Source of the DNA: Prevotella sp.
GTDB lineage: Bacteria; Bacteroidota; Bacteroidia; Bacteroidales; Bacteroidaceae
DNA length: 42,932 nt
NCBI GenBank assembly: GCA_017474515.1
Contig: JAFVHN010000114.1
Span: 1 to 42,932, forward strand
Direction: 5' to 3'
Within the stretch, counting starts at the first letter, position 1, and each line of letters starts with the position of its first letter. Positions 42,065 through 42,932 of the stretch are shown here, piece after piece. The position numbers and the translations under genes were made by a program. Under the pieces are notes generated by a model, which was not told where the DNA came from, did not search any database, and worked only from the letters and a program-made list of their open reading frames with translations.

Positions 42065-42932
42065 ATGCGTTACATGTTCAGCAGATACATGACGGCGGAG
42101 GTTCCCGCACACGCCAATACCTCCCGAAAAGGAAGCTGGCGGAGGGTTCCCGCCGTGCTTTTCCTCTTGATTTCCTTCGTCCTTTCATGCCCTGCCGCCG
42201 GGTACTTTTTCCGCACGGTGAATGCTACCGACGGCCTGGCCGACAACTTCGTGCGCGACATAGTGCGCGATAGCCGCGGCTATATATGGTTCTCCACCAT
42301 CTACGGCGTGAGCCGCTACGACGGCTACCGTTTCCGCAACTACCAGCCCATGGAGTTCGGCGGCCGCGCCACCGACGTTACCATGGTGCGCGAGACCGCC
42401 GACAGCACGCTATGGATGATATGCGGCGTCGAGCCGTTCACCTTCAACCGCGACGACGGGCAATGGCAGAAAAACGGCGAGGAGGTGCTGGCCAGGCTCG
42501 GCGTGAAGGGGGAACTGAAAATGTTTTATGTTGACGACCGCCACAATCTATGGGCGGCCACCGACAACGGGCTGTTCCACTATGACTACGCCCAGTCGAA
42601 GCTGCAACGCTACAACGGCGCATTGCGATCGGCCGTCACCCACATAGCGGCCAAGAACGGCCTCGTCGTGGTGGTGACCGCCGACGGCACCATCTATGAG
42701 GCAACACCGGGCGGACAACTCGCCGTGCTGACGCAGGCTCCCGGTGAGACACACAACAGAGACAGCCACATCTACCTGGACAATCACGGCCACCTGTGGT
42801 TCTACCAATCGCATGCGCCCGCCGGCACACAATGGCTCTTTTCCACCGACTCGCGCCAATGGCGGCAACTGACGGAATGGAAGCAGATGGCCGGCGTGCT
42901 GGTGAACGCCCTGACCGAGGCCGCCGACGGCA
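42065..42932 (+). CDS. hybrid two-component system sensor, N-terminal propeller part (truncated by window end)
   Basis: An open frame of 289 codons from ATG 42065 to the window edge without a stop. A hydrophobic segment (AVLFLLISFVLSCPAAG, about 31-47) acts as the signal sequence. It is followed by FRTVNATDGLADNFVRDIVR and DSRGYIWFSTIYGVSRYDGY, the typical first two-component-regulator propeller blade. Further blades contain YVDDRHNLWAATDNGLFHYD and YLDNHGHLWFYQS. Proteins starting this way in Bacteroidota usually go on to a Y_Y_Y domain, histidine kinase, receiver and AraC-type DNA-binding domain, and sense glycans in the periplasm. Those parts lie outside the window and are inferred. Confidence 0.88.
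   Translation, partial: MRYMFSRYMTAEVPAHANTSRKGSWRRVPAVLFLLISFVLSCPAAGYFFRTVNATDGLADNFVRDIVRDSRGYIWFSTIYGVSRYDGYRFRNYQPMEFGGRATDVTMVRETADSTLWMICGVEPFTFNRDDGQWQKNGEEVLARLGVKGELKMFYVDDRHNLWAATDNGLFHYDYAQSKLQRYNGALRSAVTHIAAKNGLVVVVTADGTIYEATPGGQLAVLTQAPGETHNRDSHIYLDNHGHLWFYQSHAPAGTQWLFSTDSRQWRQLTEWKQMAGVLVNALTEAADG

Overview
The window looks like a chromosomal segment from a Bacteroidales bacterium, most likely a Prevotella-type organism (family Prevotellaceae). The support is direct. Promoters fit the Bacteroidota pattern TTTG-N19-21-TAnnTTTG and start codons generally lack Shine-Dalgarno sequences. FeoA and FeoB are fused. There are BspA-like leucine-rich-repeat proteins, a hybrid two-component sensor with a beta-propeller N-terminus, secreted proteins ending in the Prevotella-style tail GIYLVNG.KVVVK, and S14 and L36 proteins without zinc ligands. 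The species cannot be fixed from the sequence alone.

Layout. 1-445: an 81-bp tandem repeat array and remnants of dispersed palindromic repeats. 614-2722: a secreted BspA-like LRR protein. 2857-4191: NADP-type glutamate dehydrogenase (gdhA). 4280-6284 (minus): a glycine-zipper lipoprotein and a membrane acyltransferase. 6529-8247: a secreted GH43 glycosidase. 8501-11681 (minus): a transmembrane Ser/Thr kinase and a secreted FGE-like (SUMF1-fold) protein, separated by about 700 bp packed with palindromic repeats. 12056-30323 (minus): one continuous str-S10-spc-alpha super-operon in the order rpsL, rpsG, fusA, rpsJ, rplC, rplD, rplW, rplB, rpsS, rplV, rpsC, rplP, rpmC, rpsQ, rplN, rplX, rplE, rpsN, rpsH, rplF, rplR, rpsE, rpmD, rplO, secY, map, infA, rpmJ, rpsM, rpsK, rpsD, rpoA, rplQ. 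It begins at a promoter near 30410 and ends at a strong terminator near 12018. No tuf lies between fusA and rpsJ, and no adk lies between secY and map. 30572-30652: a TCTAGA nonamer array. 30657-31877 (minus): a secreted protein of unknown function. 32222-34633: the FeoAB iron transporter. 34810-35727: a SAM-dependent methyltransferase. 35806-36140: a small, apparently frameshifted gene. 36158-38545 (minus): a large LRR/Ig-like surface protein split by a single in-frame stop codon. 38601-38733: a striking long imperfect hairpin, which may be a structured RNA. 38987-39185 (minus): tRNA-Ser(GCT) and tRNA-Glu(CTC). 39288-39731 (minus): a secreted 17-residue-repeat protein. 40165-41500 (minus): an ECF sigma factor operon. 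42065-42932: the N-terminus of a hybrid two-component sensor that runs off the window.

The central third is housekeeping: ribosome, translocon, RNA polymerase alpha, and the translation factors IF-1 and EF-G. The flanks are accessory genes for surface display, glycan use, iron uptake and signalling. The most unusual material is non-coding. At least five different palindromic or tandem repeat families occupy the intergenic spaces, several as nested hairpins with long terminal inverted repeats. I saw no transposase, integrase, phage gene or CRISPR array. No complete undescribed system can be proven here. The best leads are the structured region at 38601-38733, the kinase plus catalytically altered FGE-like pair, and the dispersed palindromic elements.
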